Made by a program: the position numbers and the translations under genes. From Thioclava atlantica (GTDB taxonomy: Bacteria; Pseudomonadota; Alphaproteobacteria; Rhodobacterales; Rhodobacteraceae): a stretch of DNA of 64,000 nt. Shown here piece by piece: positions 43,615-52,077 of the stretch (within the stretch, counting starts at the first letter, position 1; every line of letters starts with the position of its first letter). The notes under the pieces are model-generated. The model did no database searches and was not told where the DNA came from. It saw only the letters and a list, made by a program, of their open reading frames with translations. The DNA is taken from NCBI RefSeq assembly GCF_000737065.1, contig NZ_AQRC01000001.1, forward strand, positions 1-64,000, given 5' to 3'.

Positions 43615-43860
43615 ATGACCGAGGTGCTCGTCTACACCAGCCCGGGCTGTCCTGACTGCGCGGCGGTGAAGCGCTACCTCGTCAAGCACGGCGTCGCGTT
43701 CGAGGAACGCGACGTCTCGCGCCCCGGCGTCGCCGAGGAGGCGAAGGCGCGCTACGGCGTGCGGGTCGCGCCCATCACCGTGATCGACGGCGAAGCCTCC
43801 TACGGGACCTTCGCCAGCCAGAAGCCGCGCCTCGACGCGGCATTCGGGCCGTCGGCCTGA
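43615..43860 (+). CDS. Glutaredoxin-like protein
   Basis: The 81-aa protein is a glutaredoxin/NrdH-type thioredoxin fold: VLVYTSPGCPDCAAVKRYLV with a CPDC active site and VAPITVIDGE containing the cis-Pro. It begins one base after the copZ stop. It may keep the Cys residues of CopZ and CopA reduced or exchange copper with them. Confidence 0.88.
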   Translation: MTEVLVYTSPGCPDCAAVKRYLVKHGVAFEERDVSRPGVAEEAKARYGVRVAPITVIDGEASYGTFASQKPRLDAAFGPSA

Positions 43861-43884
43861 CGCGGCTTCCCACGGAGAACGAAG

Positions 43885-44480
43885 ATGAAGATCGCGACGT
43901 TTCTGAAGTGCAGTTCCTTGATAGTGTCCATTGCGGGTCTGGCAGCTCCGGCGGTATTCGCGCAGGGAATGACGGGCTCCGGCCAAGGCATGATGGGTGG
44001 TGGTCCGGGCATGATGGGCGCCACCGCGAACGACCGGCCCGTCACGCCGCGCTGGGGCGGGGCGGTCCGGTTCAAAGGGCGGACATCACCATCGACATTG
44101 TGACGGTTCAGCGCGACCATCCTCACGGCACCCTCGAGGTGCATGGCGTCACCAATCCCACGTTCGTCGTGCCCGCCGGGGCGACCGTCCATCTCAATCT
44201 CGTCAACATGGACTACGGCTCTGACATGGAGCACGGCGTGGGCGTTTCTCCTGCGGCGCCACCCTACGGGGCCTACGCCATGATGCAGACCGGCCCCGGG
44301 CTGGCCCGGATCGCGCCGCCGATTCCGTGGCGCAGCGCGGAGGATCCCGGCAAGGCCGACTATGCCGAGGCAGGCACGACCTTCGTCGTCCGCCGGCCCG
44401 GCGTTTACTGGTATGTCTGCCAGACACCCGGCCACGCGGCGAAGGGCATATTTAGCAAGCTTCTGGTGCAGGGGGACTGT
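43885..44480 (+). pseudogene. Secreted cupredoxin, frameshifted
   Basis: MKIATFLKCSSLIVSIAGLA starts a signal peptide followed by a Gly/Met-rich linker (GQGMMGGGPGMMG). A frameshift near 44,079 moves the cupredoxin domain to another frame: ADITIDIVTVQRDHP, VPAGATVHLNLVNMD, DMEHGVGVSP and PGVYWYVCQTPGHAAKGIF, with His, Cys and His as type 1 copper ligands and Ile where the axial Met is expected. The second frame stays open to 44,664. It could be a real pseudogene or a one-base sequencing error. Confidence 0.75.
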
Positions 44481-44601
44481 TCCCCGGGCGGGTCAACGTC
44501 AACACGGAGGAGCAGAGGGAGCGATGCGAATGACCCATTCCGTAGGGTGAGACAGGCCTCGGCTGCGGGACAGCTGACCACTGCGTCGGCTGAAACCTGC
44601 G

Positions 44602-45084
44602 TCAATCCACCGGCAAGTGCTTCCGCAGCAATCGCCACTCATGCCAGACGAGAACGATCACGATGAGATCGAACACCGTCAGCAGGATCAGTCCGAACGA
44701 GTGCGTGTAGCTGTAGCGGTAGAGCTGGTAGACGATGAATGCTCCAAGCGCGATGAGCGACAGGGGATAGGCGATCAGCTTCTCGCGCAACAGCCCCACC
44801 ACCAGGACGACTTTGATCAGGCCGTGGCTGATCAGGTAGAAGGCGTAGAAGGACTCGGTCGCGCCGGTCAGGTTCTGCGCCGCGTTCAAGAGGTGCGTTG
44901 CGACGAAGTCCCGCGGATCCTCGGTCAGTTCCTCCTGCGTCAGCAGGTTGACCCAGCCAAGTATCGCCGGTGCTGAAACGAGGTAGAACACAAGTCCGCC
45001 AGCGATCTCGGTCAGCGCGTGCATTCCCTTGAGGATCACGCTAACGCGGAAAACCTGATGGATGCGATGTTCGGCGACTTGCAT
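44602..45084 (-). CDS. DUF2127 membrane protein
   Basis: The protein (about 160 aa) has four predicted helices: ILKGMHALTEIAGGLVFYLV, YLISHGLIKVVLVVGLL, LSLIALGAFIVYQLYRY and LILLTVFDLIVIVLVWHEW, the DUF2127 pattern. Its role is unknown. ATG 45,084 (MQVAEHRIHQ) is selected because it directly precedes the first helix; it lies 34 bp from the divergent PAP2 gene. Confidence 0.85.
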   Translation of the reverse strand: MQVAEHRIHQVFRVSVILKGMHALTEIAGGLVFYLVSAPAILGWVNLLTQEELTEDPRDFVATHLLNAAQNLTGATESFYAFYLISHGLIKVVLVVGLLREKLIAYPLSLIALGAFIVYQLYRYSYTHSFGLILLTVFDLIVIVLVWHEWRLLRKHLPVD

Positions 45085-45118
45085 GCCGTGATCGTCCTTA
45101 TTCCAAGAAAGGCAGGCA

Positions 45119-45661
45119 ATGGACGTCGCGATTACCCACTGGATCAACTCTTTCGCAGGTCAGACCCCTCTCGTCGACCCCTTGATGATCGCGATCACGA
45201 AAGTCGGGGTGCCCTTCATCGTCCTCGTCGTTGTCCTGCAATGGTGGAGCCGGGAAGACCGGCAACATGTGCGTCACGCCGCGATCTGTGCCGGGCTTGC
45301 CTTCCTGCTGGGCCTCGCCATCAACCAGGGCGTCCTTCTCTTTATTCACCGCGTGCGCCCCTATGAAGCCGGCGTTTCGCATCTTCTGATCGCGAAGAGT
45401 GCCGACTGGTCGTTCCCCTCGGATCACGCGACCGCCTCGATGTCGGTCGCGATGGCCTTCGCTCTCCAGCGGCTCCCGCGCCGGGCGATCGCGTTCTTCG
45501 CGATGGCTTTCCTCGTCGGCCTGTCGCGCGTCTATGTCGGCACCCATTACCTGACCGATGTCCTTGGCGGGGCGACCACCGGGATCGTCGCGGCCATCGC
45601 GGTGCGCGCCCTCTACCGGGAAGACAGCAAGCTCAGCCGGTTCGCGACAGGCATCCTGTAG
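45119..45661 (+). CDS. PAP2-family phosphatase (undecaprenyl-diphosphatase BcrC-like)
   Basis: The 180-aa membrane protein has the three PAP2 motifs: HRVRPYE, PSDHATASM and SRVYVGTHYLTDVLGG, with about five helices. BcrC-type enzymes recycle undecaprenyl pyrophosphate in cell-wall synthesis and can give bacitracin resistance; a lipid phosphatase on other substrates is also possible. It is divergent from DUF2127, which may share its promoter. Confidence 0.88.
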   Translation: MDVAITHWINSFAGQTPLVDPLMIAITKVGVPFIVLVVVLQWWSREDRQHVRHAAICAGLAFLLGLAINQGVLLFIHRVRPYEAGVSHLLIAKSADWSFPSDHATASMSVAMAFALQRLPRRAIAFFAMAFLVGLSRVYVGTHYLTDVLGGATTGIVAAIAVRALYREDSKLSRFATGIL

Positions 45662-46080
45662 GCACATCATGCGACGCGGCACGTGAGTTCCGGTTTGCTG
45701 GGTGGCCTGCAAAGCCAACAAGACGCTTGAGTTCGGTCGCGGGTCTCTGAACTTGGCGTTCGTGGCGCCTCGGGAACATGGTTTCCGGAAGAAACCGCCC
45801 GGGAGTAGTCATCGCACGCCCTTTCAAAGAGCTTCGAGTGCTGTGAGATTACGTTCAACAAAGTCTACGTTCCGTGGGTCGCAAGCGGTATTGTCCTCTC
45901 CAAGTTGCTGTCGAATGACGTCGCTCTGTGTGAGTTGTCTATGGCGATGCTGCGAACCTCCGGCCCATGGGGTAGACTGAAAGGGCCCTGGTCCGCACCT
46001 GGTCTTGGAGGGAGGTGCGCCACGGTTGCGCTCGGGTGGCCTTGGAACTCGCCGAGGCGAAGTGACATGGGAGGAGCGGG
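45662..46080. other. Non-coding stretch
   Basis: About 420 bp after the PAP2 gene without a protein-like ORF on either strand. Composition is less GC-rich than the flanks. No clear terminator or repeat was seen. Confidence 0.4.
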
Positions 46081-46562
46081 ATGAGCAATGAAGCGAACGC
46101 GGCCGAGGCTGCAGCCTGGAACGGTCAGCGTGGTCGTGATTGAGTACGCCGGCAGCCGCCGCTCGAGACGCTGATGGCAGAGGTGCATTCCCTGCTATTT
46201 GACACGGCCCGGCCGGTGCCCGGTGAGGCCGTTATCGACATTGGATGTTGTGGAGGGACAACGACCATAGAGGGCGCCCGACATGTCGGATCGGCAGGGA
46301 GCGTCCTGGTTGTCGACATTTCCGCCCCACCGGTCGAACATACAAGCGCCCGTGCCGGCGCAGAAGGTTGGACTATGTCGTCTTTCACCGGGCGGATGCT
46401 CAGCCCCACATGTTCGAAGCAGACGTCTTCGACCTGATGATCTCGCGCTTTGGGGTGCTGTTCTTCGACGATCCCGTGCCTGCCTTTCGTAAAATTGGCG
46501 GAGTGCTGCGTCCCGGCGGACGAATGGTCTTTGACCTGCCCCAGCGGAATCCCTCAACGTAG
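46081..46562 (+). pseudogene. SAM-dependent methyltransferase remnant
   Basis: MSNEANAAEAAAWNGQRGRD is followed by an in-frame TGA at 46,141-46,143. Then come TARPVPGEAVIDIGCCGGTT (motif I, SAM-binding) and GSVLVVDISAPP; after a frameshift near 46,365 come DVFDLMISRFGVLFFDDPVP and LRPGGRMVFDLPQ. The layout is that of class I methyltransferases, but it is disrupted twice and stops about half-way. Confidence 0.8.
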
Positions 46563-46802
46563 TGTAGAGTCTGCGCGAACTCTGAAGGAGCAGAGAAACA
46601 CTTGTCAGGCAGCTTCGGCAGGAAGTCGATATGGTGGCTGTCGCCGAGATCTTTACCGATCGGCTTGCACGTCGGATCTAGGCCGTCGAGGCGCGTGCGC
46701 GGCAGGCAAAGACCCGTGCCGACTGGGATTTTAGCGACAGGTTCTTCGATGGCGCGGCAGGCTACCCACGGATCGAGGCGGCAATCGCGGGTGAAGGGGG
46801 GC
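46563..46802. other. Degenerate stretch before nnrS
   Basis: One forward frame reads a helical, charged peptide (AVEARARQAKTRADWDFSD) after an in-frame stop near 46,681. It may be the end of a decayed gene. I could not name a family. Confidence 0.3.
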
Positions 46803-47999
46803 TCAGCGCGCCGCCCCGGACGGCCGCTTGCGGCCAGCGTGCTGGGTGATTAGCCATGGTCCGACCCTGAGGGAAAACAGCGCGAAGCCGGCCGTCCACA
46901 GGGCCGCCGCGAGGTCCAACCCGCCCATCGTGTCTGCTGCGAGGACGCGGACGAGGGCCGCCCCGAGCACCAGCAGGAAGGCGAGGGACAGCAGGCGACC
47001 GGCGACCAGCGGCCGCCCGGTATGACCCATCGCCGCCCGCATCATCACCGCGAGCGTCATCCCGCCGATCGCGCCGATGCCGAGCAGGTGATAGCCAGCC
47101 ACCGGCGAGGCCAGGCCGAAGGCGGCCAGTCCTGTCACCGCCAGGCCAATGGCCAATGCGGCATAGGCCAAGTGCAGCATCAGCAGAAGCGGCGAACGCC
47201 GCACGGCAATGCCCCGCCAGCGGCTGAGCCGGATAAGCTGCAGCCCGGTGACGGCAAGCAGCGTCATCCCGGACATCGCGCCTTCCGGCCGGATCACCCA
47301 GAGCAGCAGGCCCGCGGCGGCCACGGTCAGGCTGATTCCGTCGAAGCGACTGACCGGCACCGGCATTCGCGCTACCTGCTGCGCCGCCAGCCAGTTGCGG
47401 GTGAAGCTGGGGATGATCCGCCCGCCGATCAACATCACCAGGAACAGGATGACGGCGAAGCCTGCGCGGCGCGGCACCTCCGTCCCCGCCCCGGTCAGCG
47501 CCCCAAGGTGGAAGGCGATATTCGCCGCGGAATAGAGAGTCACCGGCACCAGAACCTTGAGATTTCGCCAGTTGCGCCCAGCCACGATCTCGATCCCGAT
47601 CATGGCACCGATTGCCAGCAGAAAGGCGCTGTCGGTAATCATCACAGGCACTGGGCCCAGACCGAGTGCTCCGGCAACCGCCAGCCGCCCCGCCAACCAC
47701 AGGACCGCGAGCAGCGCCAGCGGCGTGCCACGCGCCGGCATCCGTCCGGTCCAGTTCGGCACCGCGGTGAACAGGAAGCCCGCGATCACCGCTGCGGCAT
47801 AGCCGAACAGCATCTCGTGAATATGCCAGTCGACCGGATCGAAGGGACCCGCCAGCGTCACCATTCCGGAGAACACCGCCAGCCAAAGCGGCACGGCGAA
47901 AGCCGCAAACAGACCGGCAAGCAGGAAGAACGGACGAAACCCCATGCTGAACAGCACTGGGCCGAAATAGGCGAGGCGGGGAATGGCGTGCTGAGACAT
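46803..47999 (-). CDS. nnrS: NnrS-family haem/copper membrane protein
   Basis: The 398-aa protein has about 12 helices and the NnrS motifs FGPVLFSMGFRPFFLLAGLF and DWHIHEMLFGYAAAVIAGFL, in which His residues likely bind haem. NnrS genes are activated by nitric oxide regulators and protect against nitrosative stress during denitrification. It is divergent from a Crp/Fnr regulator gene with a half-symmetric box between them. Confidence 0.92.
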   Translation of the reverse strand: MSQHAIPRLAYFGPVLFSMGFRPFFLLAGLFAAFAVPLWLAVFSGMVTLAGPFDPVDWHIHEMLFGYAAAVIAGFLFTAVPNWTGRMPARGTPLALLAVLWLAGRLAVAGALGLGPVPVMITDSAFLLAIGAMIGIEIVAGRNWRNLKVLVPVTLYSAANIAFHLGALTGAGTEVPRRAGFAVILFLVMLIGGRIIPSFTRNWLAAQQVARMPVPVSRFDGISLTVAAAGLLLWVIRPEGAMSGMTLLAVTGLQLIRLSRWRGIAVRRSPLLLMLHLAYAALAIGLAVTGLAAFGLASPVAGYHLLGIGAIGGMTLAVMMRAAMGHTGRPLVAGRLLSLAFLLVLGAALVRVLAADTMGGLDLAAALWTAGFALFSLRVGPWLITQHAGRKRPSGAAR

Positions 48000-48131
48000 C
48001 GTGGGGTCCTGTCTTGGCGAGGGGCGCCAGCAGGGAGGGCGCCGCCGCGCGGGGGGCGACGATTGGGAACGCTGCTTCGCCAGCCTATCGGTTTCCTATC
48101 CTCCTCTTGTGCGATAGAAGCGGGCAGGCTT

Positions 48132-48149
48132 GTTTGCGCCGCGACAAAC
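48132..48149. promoter_or_regulatory. Imperfect NnrR/Dnr-type box upstream of regulator gene
   Basis: GTTTG-CGCCGCGA-CAAAC contains TTGCG-CCGC-GACAA, close to the TTGCG-N4-CACAA pattern I recall for Rhodobacter NnrR sites. Its centre is about 22 bp before the regulator start, so binding would probably repress that gene, or act on nnrS 140 bp away on the other side. Confidence 0.5.
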
Positions 48150-48162
48150 TTCCGGAGGAAAC

Positions 48163-48858
48163 GTGTCCAAGCTCGATGAGAGTCTGCTGATCGGCCTTCC
48201 CCCCTTCAGTCGCCTCGAACGGCCGCAGATCCGGGAGATCCTCGATCTCGCCGTCCCGCGTCGTTACGACACCGGCTCCGCGATCTTCAGCGAAGGCGCC
48301 GAGGCTGAGCGCTTCTATCTTCTGCTCGACGGCTTCATTCGGGTGATCCGCACGACACCCACGGGCGAGCAGATCATCGCGCTGCATATCGCGCCCGGGC
48401 AGCTGTTCGGCATCGCCCCTGCTCTGCAGCGCGACACCTATCCCGCGGCGGCGATGGCGGCTGCCGACTGCATTGCGCTGTCGTGGCCGGTGCGTCTGTG
48501 GAACGACTTCATTGCGAAATACGATGGCTTCGCCACCGAGACCTATCGCACGGTCGGAGAACGGCTGGGCGAGATGCAGACCCGGATCGTCGACCTGGCG
48601 ACCAAAGCCGTCGAACAGCGGGTGGCCGCGGCGCTGTTGCGAATGGTTAATCAGACCGGGCGCAAAACGGAGGAAGGGATCGAGATCGCCTTCCCGATCA
48701 CCCGCCAGAATATCTCAGACATGACCGGGACGACGTTGCACACGGTCAGCCGGCTGCTCAGCGCCTGGGAAAAGGACGGCTTGGTGAAGAGCACCCGCAA
48801 GCATGTCGTCGTGACATCGCCTCACGGGCTGATGATGTTGTGCGGGGCCACGGACTAG
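48163..48858 (+). CDS. Crp/Fnr-family regulator, Dnr/NnrR type
   Basis: The 231-aa protein has the cNMP-binding-like beta barrel (residues about 25-110; IFSEGAEAERFYLLLDGFIR) and the HTH with NISDMTGTTLHTVSRLLSAW. It lacks the N-terminal Cys cluster of FNR, so it does not sense oxygen through Fe-S; Dnr/NnrR proteins sense NO through haem. GTG 48,163 follows GGAGGAAAC. Neighbours nnrS and nos fit a role as NO-responsive activator of this region. Confidence 0.9.
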   Translation: MSKLDESLLIGLPPFSRLERPQIREILDLAVPRRYDTGSAIFSEGAEAERFYLLLDGFIRVIRTTPTGEQIIALHIAPGQLFGIAPALQRDTYPAAAMAAADCIALSWPVRLWNDFIAKYDGFATETYRTVGERLGEMQTRIVDLATKAVEQRVAAALLRMVNQTGRKTEEGIEIAFPITRQNISDMTGTTLHTVSRLLSAWEKDGLVKSTRKHVVVTSPHGLMMLCGATD

Positions 48859-49064
48859 GACAGCTTCGCCGCGGCGCGGATCTCGGCGCGAAAACTGTCT
48901 TCATCCAGATCGTATTCCGCGCAAGCGTCGCGCACGGTGTGGAACGGTGCGATCGGGCACCCCGGGCAGATCATGCGACGTGCGAGGAAGGGCGCGATGG
49001 CGCCGGGCCAGCGGCGAAGCAGCTCAGCCAGCGGCAGGTCGGGGTCGTCGATTTCGTGTCGCAT
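48855..49064 (-). CDS. DUF1858-domain protein
   Basis: The 69-aa protein has the DUF1858 pattern PLAELLRRWPGAIAPFLARR and the motif CPGCPIAPFHTVRDAC, which might bind metal or nitrosyl species. Its 3' end overlaps the regulator's 3' end by 4 bp (convergent). Small DUF1858 proteins commonly accompany nnrS and dnr genes. Confidence 0.85.
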   Translation of the reverse strand: MRHEIDDPDLPLAELLRRWPGAIAPFLARRMICPGCPIAPFHTVRDACAEYDLDEDSFRAEIRAAAKLS

Positions 49065-49180
49065 GGGCAGACCCTTTGAGCGGCGATGCTAGCGACCTTT
49101 CTGACCGTGTTGCTCGCAGCAGACGTTGCGCCGGCACAAGGTTCGGAGCGCAGGAATGCGCCTTGGGCCGGAAAGGAAGA

Positions 49181-49204
49181 CGCCCTGACCGCCGGGCCAG
49201 GGCG
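49181..49204 (-). terminator. Rho-independent terminator of pseudoazurin gene
   Basis: CGCCCTG (49,181-49,187) and CAGGGCG (49,198-49,204) form the stem, with further GC pairing inside. Read on the minus strand it is followed by TCTTCCTTTCC, a pyrimidine-rich tail, 22 bp after the gene's stop. Confidence 0.65.
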
Positions 49205-49225
49205 CGCTGTCCTCGCAGAGGCTGT

Positions 49226-49663
49226 TCAGAGCTGTTCGAACCATTTGCCGAACTTCTTGGCGGCCTTCTTCGGTTCGTGAATAGCCTTGACCGCATCAAG
49301 GTTCACCGGTGACCCGGCTTCGATCAGCGCCACCATGCCAAGGCCATAGTGCGGCTTGCAGCGGATACCGTAAAGGCCTTCCTTGGTCAGAGTCAGCATG
49401 ACCTCCTTGCCGGTTTTTCCGGCAATCGGAGTCGCGCCCTCCGGCAAGAAGCCCTTGATGGTCTCCGCGTTGTGCCCCTTGTCGGTGGGGACGAAACGGA
49501 TCGTGTCGCCGACCTGTGCCTTCACGAATCCCGGCTCGAAGACCATCATCCCGGTCTCGCCGCGATTGAGCATCTTGACCACGAACTCCTGAGCCTGCGC
49601 GGACGCGCCACCCAAGGCAATGCCCGCGGCAAGCAGGGCGGCTGTGATGCGATACGGTTTCAT
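49226..49663 (-). CDS. Pseudoazurin
   Basis: The 145-aa blue copper protein has a signal peptide (MKPYRITAALLAAGIALGGA, cleavage after AQA) and the copper ligands His (DKGHNAETI), Cys, His and Met (CKPHYGLGM). It is a periplasmic electron donor, in denitrifiers for nitrite and nitrous oxide reductases. It is divergent from nosR, with two regulator boxes between them, so both should be induced together. Confidence 0.94.
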   Translation of the reverse strand: MKPYRITAALLAAGIALGGASAQAQEFVVKMLNRGETGMMVFEPGFVKAQVGDTIRFVPTDKGHNAETIKGFLPEGATPIAGKTGKEVMLTLTKEGLYGIRCKPHYGLGMVALIEAGSPVNLDAVKAIHEPKKAAKKFGKWFEQL

Positions 49664-49725
49664 AGTGCTCTCCATCATTGAGAATTCCGTTCGCCGCCGG
49701 GGATAGGGCGCAAAGCGCGGTCTGA

Positions 49726-49743
49726 GTTTGCGCCGGCGCAAAC
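49726..49743. promoter_or_regulatory. NnrR/Dnr-type box, pseudoazurin side
   Basis: GTTTGCGCCGGCGCAAAC is a perfect 18-bp palindrome with the core TTGCG-N4-CGCAA. It lies 63 bp before the pseudoazurin start, suitable for activation near -41. Confidence 0.8.
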
Positions 49744-49788
49744 TTCCGAACGGTCTCCCTCACCCCGTTCCGCTCATTCGGCCAGTTC

Positions 49789-49804
49789 TTTGCGCAATCG
49801 CAAA
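49789..49804. promoter_or_regulatory. NnrR/Dnr-type box, nosR side
   Basis: TTTGCG-CAAT-CGCAAA, a 16-bp palindrome with the same TTGCG-N4-CGCAA core, 68 bp before nosR. Each divergent gene thus has its own box at a similar distance. Confidence 0.8.
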
Positions 49805-49872
49805 CTTTGCCGGGTCGAACCCGCCTATTCAGCCGTTACGACGCCGTGAATAAGCGTGAGTGAGGCGAGACA

Positions 49873-52065
49873 GTGACAAGACGACGGAACGGATTTGCGC
49901 GGCTATCGCAGCTTCTGACCGGGGCGTGGATGATGATCGCGCTGACCTTCGGCGCAACCGCCGCCGGGGCGGCACCAATCCTGACCCAATACATCGACAA
50001 GGTGGACGTGGCCGAAATCGTTCCCGGGGCCGATCATTTTGGTCCGGTCGATGCCCGCGGATTGGCCCCGGCGCTGAAGGGGAACACATTGGTCGGCTGG
50101 GTCTTTCTGACCTCAGATTTCGTCTCGACCACTGGCTATTCGGGCAAACCCATCCACATCATCGCCGGCTTCTCCGCCAAGGCGGTCATTACCGGCATCA
50201 AGCTGGTCAAGCACTCGGAACCGATCGTGCTGGTCGGCATTCCCGAGGCGAAGATCCGGGCGGTGATCCAGAAATACACCGGGCTCGACCTGCATACGGT
50301 GATTGCGGGACGCGACGCCTCGGATCTCGACATCGTCTCCGGTGCGACCGTCACCATCATGGTGATCGACGACTCGATCCTGCGTGCCGGCATCAAGGTG
50401 GCGCAGGCGCTGGGGCTCGATGGGTTCGAGAAGACGGTCGCGACGGGACCGAAGCCGGTGATCGACCGCACGGCGGGCAAGGTGACCGATTGGCAGACCC
50501 TCACCGGCAATGGCGCTGTGCGGCGACTGACAGTCGACGTGCACCAGATCAACGCCGATTTCGCGGCACTCGGCGATCCGCGCAGCGCCAAACTGGCCGA
50601 GAAACCGCCGCTGGCGGATGCCTATGTCGATGTCTATGCCGCATTGGTCAGCGAGCCCGCGATCGGTCGCAGCCTGCTGGGCGAGCGTATGTTCGCCAAT
50701 CTCCAGTCGATGATGAAGCCGGGCGATGAGGCTATCGCCATTTTCGGCACCGGGCGCTGGTCGTTCAAGGGTTCCGGCTACGTCCGCGGAGGCATCTTCG
50801 ACCGGTTCCAGCTGATCCAGGGCGAAATCTCGCACCGCTTCCGCGACCGTGAACATCGCCGCATCGTGCGCGTCGCCGCTGAAGGCGCGCCGGATTTGAC
50901 CGAGATGGACCTTTTCGTCGTCCCGGCCAAGGCGGGCTTCGACCCGGCCGCACAGTTTCGGCTGCAATTCCTGGTCCAGCGCGCTGTTGGCCCGATCGAG
51001 AAGCTCTTTCTGACCTATGACCTGAGCTACCAACTGCCCGAGGTCTACACCAAGACCGTCGCCTCTGCTGCGCCGCCCGTGGCGCAGAAACTGGAAGACG
51101 CCGCTCCGGCACGCAACGCGCTATGGCTGAAGATCTGGCAGGCCAAGCGAAGCCAGGTGATCGTGCTGGCCGTGGCGCTGGCGCTGCTGACGGGGATCTT
51201 CTTCTTCCAGACCTTCGCCACCCGCAACGCCCGCACCTTTGCCATCCTGCGCAACGCCTACCTTGTCTTCACGCTGGTTTTCGTCGGCTGGTATGCGAAC
51301 GCCCAGCTCTCGGTGGTCAACGTCCTCGCCTTTGCCTCGGCACTGTTTTCGGACTTCCGCTGGGACACCTTCCTGATGGATCCGCTGATCTTCGTGCTGT
51401 GGTTCGCGGTCGCCGCCGCTCTGCTGTTCTGGGCGCGCGGCGCCTATTGCGGTTGGCTCTGCCCCTTCGGCGCGCTGCAGGAACTGTCGAACAAGATCGC
51501 CCGCACGCTCTGCGTGCCGCAGGTGAAGCTTCCCTGGGGCCTACACGAGCGACTCTGGGCACTGAAATACGTGATCTTCCTCGGTCTCTTCGGCGCCTCG
51601 CTCTATTCACTGTCGCTGGCCGAGCATCTGGCCGAGGTCGAGCCTTTCAAGACCGCGATCATCCTCAAATTCGCCCGGCCGCTGCCCTATGTGCTGATCG
51701 CGCTGGCCGCCCTGCTGCCCGGCCTGTTCATCGAGCGCTTCTATTGCCGCTATGTCTGCCCGCTTGGTGGCGGGCTGGCGATCCCGGCACGGCTGCACAT
51801 GTTCCGCTGGCTCAAGCGCTACAAGGAATGCGGCAGCCCCTGCCAGACCTGCGCCCACGATTGCCCGGTCGAGGCGATCCACCCCACGGGCGAGATCAAT
51901 CCCAACGAGTGCATCTCCTGCCTCAACTGCCAGGTCCTTTACCAGGACCACGATCGCTGCCCCGTCGTGATCCTGCGCGACAAGCGTCGCGCCAAGGCCT
52001 CCGCCTCGGCCGAAGCCGCGTCCCGGGTCACCGGCCACCCCAACACAACATCGAAGTCAAACTGA
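49873..52065 (+). CDS. nosR: NosR, electron donor/maturation protein of N2O reductase
   Basis: The 730-aa protein has a signal/membrane anchor, a periplasmic FMN-binding domain with SGATVTIMVID (flavinylated Thr), several membrane helices (about residues 430-630), the polyferredoxin-like CGWLCPFGALQE and CRYVCPLGGGLA, and two 4Fe-4S motifs at the C-terminus (CGSPCQTCAHDCP and CISCLNCQVLY). It feeds electrons to NosZ and is needed for nos expression. GTG start 49,873 gives the complete anchor. Confidence 0.95.
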   Translation: MTRRRNGFARLSQLLTGAWMMIALTFGATAAGAAPILTQYIDKVDVAEIVPGADHFGPVDARGLAPALKGNTLVGWVFLTSDFVSTTGYSGKPIHIIAGFSAKAVITGIKLVKHSEPIVLVGIPEAKIRAVIQKYTGLDLHTVIAGRDASDLDIVSGATVTIMVIDDSILRAGIKVAQALGLDGFEKTVATGPKPVIDRTAGKVTDWQTLTGNGAVRRLTVDVHQINADFAALGDPRSAKLAEKPPLADAYVDVYAALVSEPAIGRSLLGERMFANLQSMMKPGDEAIAIFGTGRWSFKGSGYVRGGIFDRFQLIQGEISHRFRDREHRRIVRVAAEGAPDLTEMDLFVVPAKAGFDPAAQFRLQFLVQRAVGPIEKLFLTYDLSYQLPEVYTKTVASAAPPVAQKLEDAAPARNALWLKIWQAKRSQVIVLAVALALLTGIFFFQTFATRNARTFAILRNAYLVFTLVFVGWYANAQLSVVNVLAFASALFSDFRWDTFLMDPLIFVLWFAVAAALLFWARGAYCGWLCPFGALQELSNKIARTLCVPQVKLPWGLHERLWALKYVIFLGLFGASLYSLSLAEHLAEVEPFKTAIILKFARPLPYVLIALAALLPGLFIERFYCRYVCPLGGGLAIPARLHMFRWLKRYKECGSPCQTCAHDCPVEAIHPTGEINPNECISCLNCQVLYQDHDRCPVVILRDKRRAKASASAEAASRVTGHPNTTSKSN

Positions 52066-52077
52066 AGGAGAGAGAAA

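Noticed and set aside
46602-46853. Forward 83-aa ORF before nnrS
   Set aside because: Arg/Ser/Pro-rich composition typical of an out-of-frame reading of GC-rich DNA, and it runs into the antisense of nnrS.
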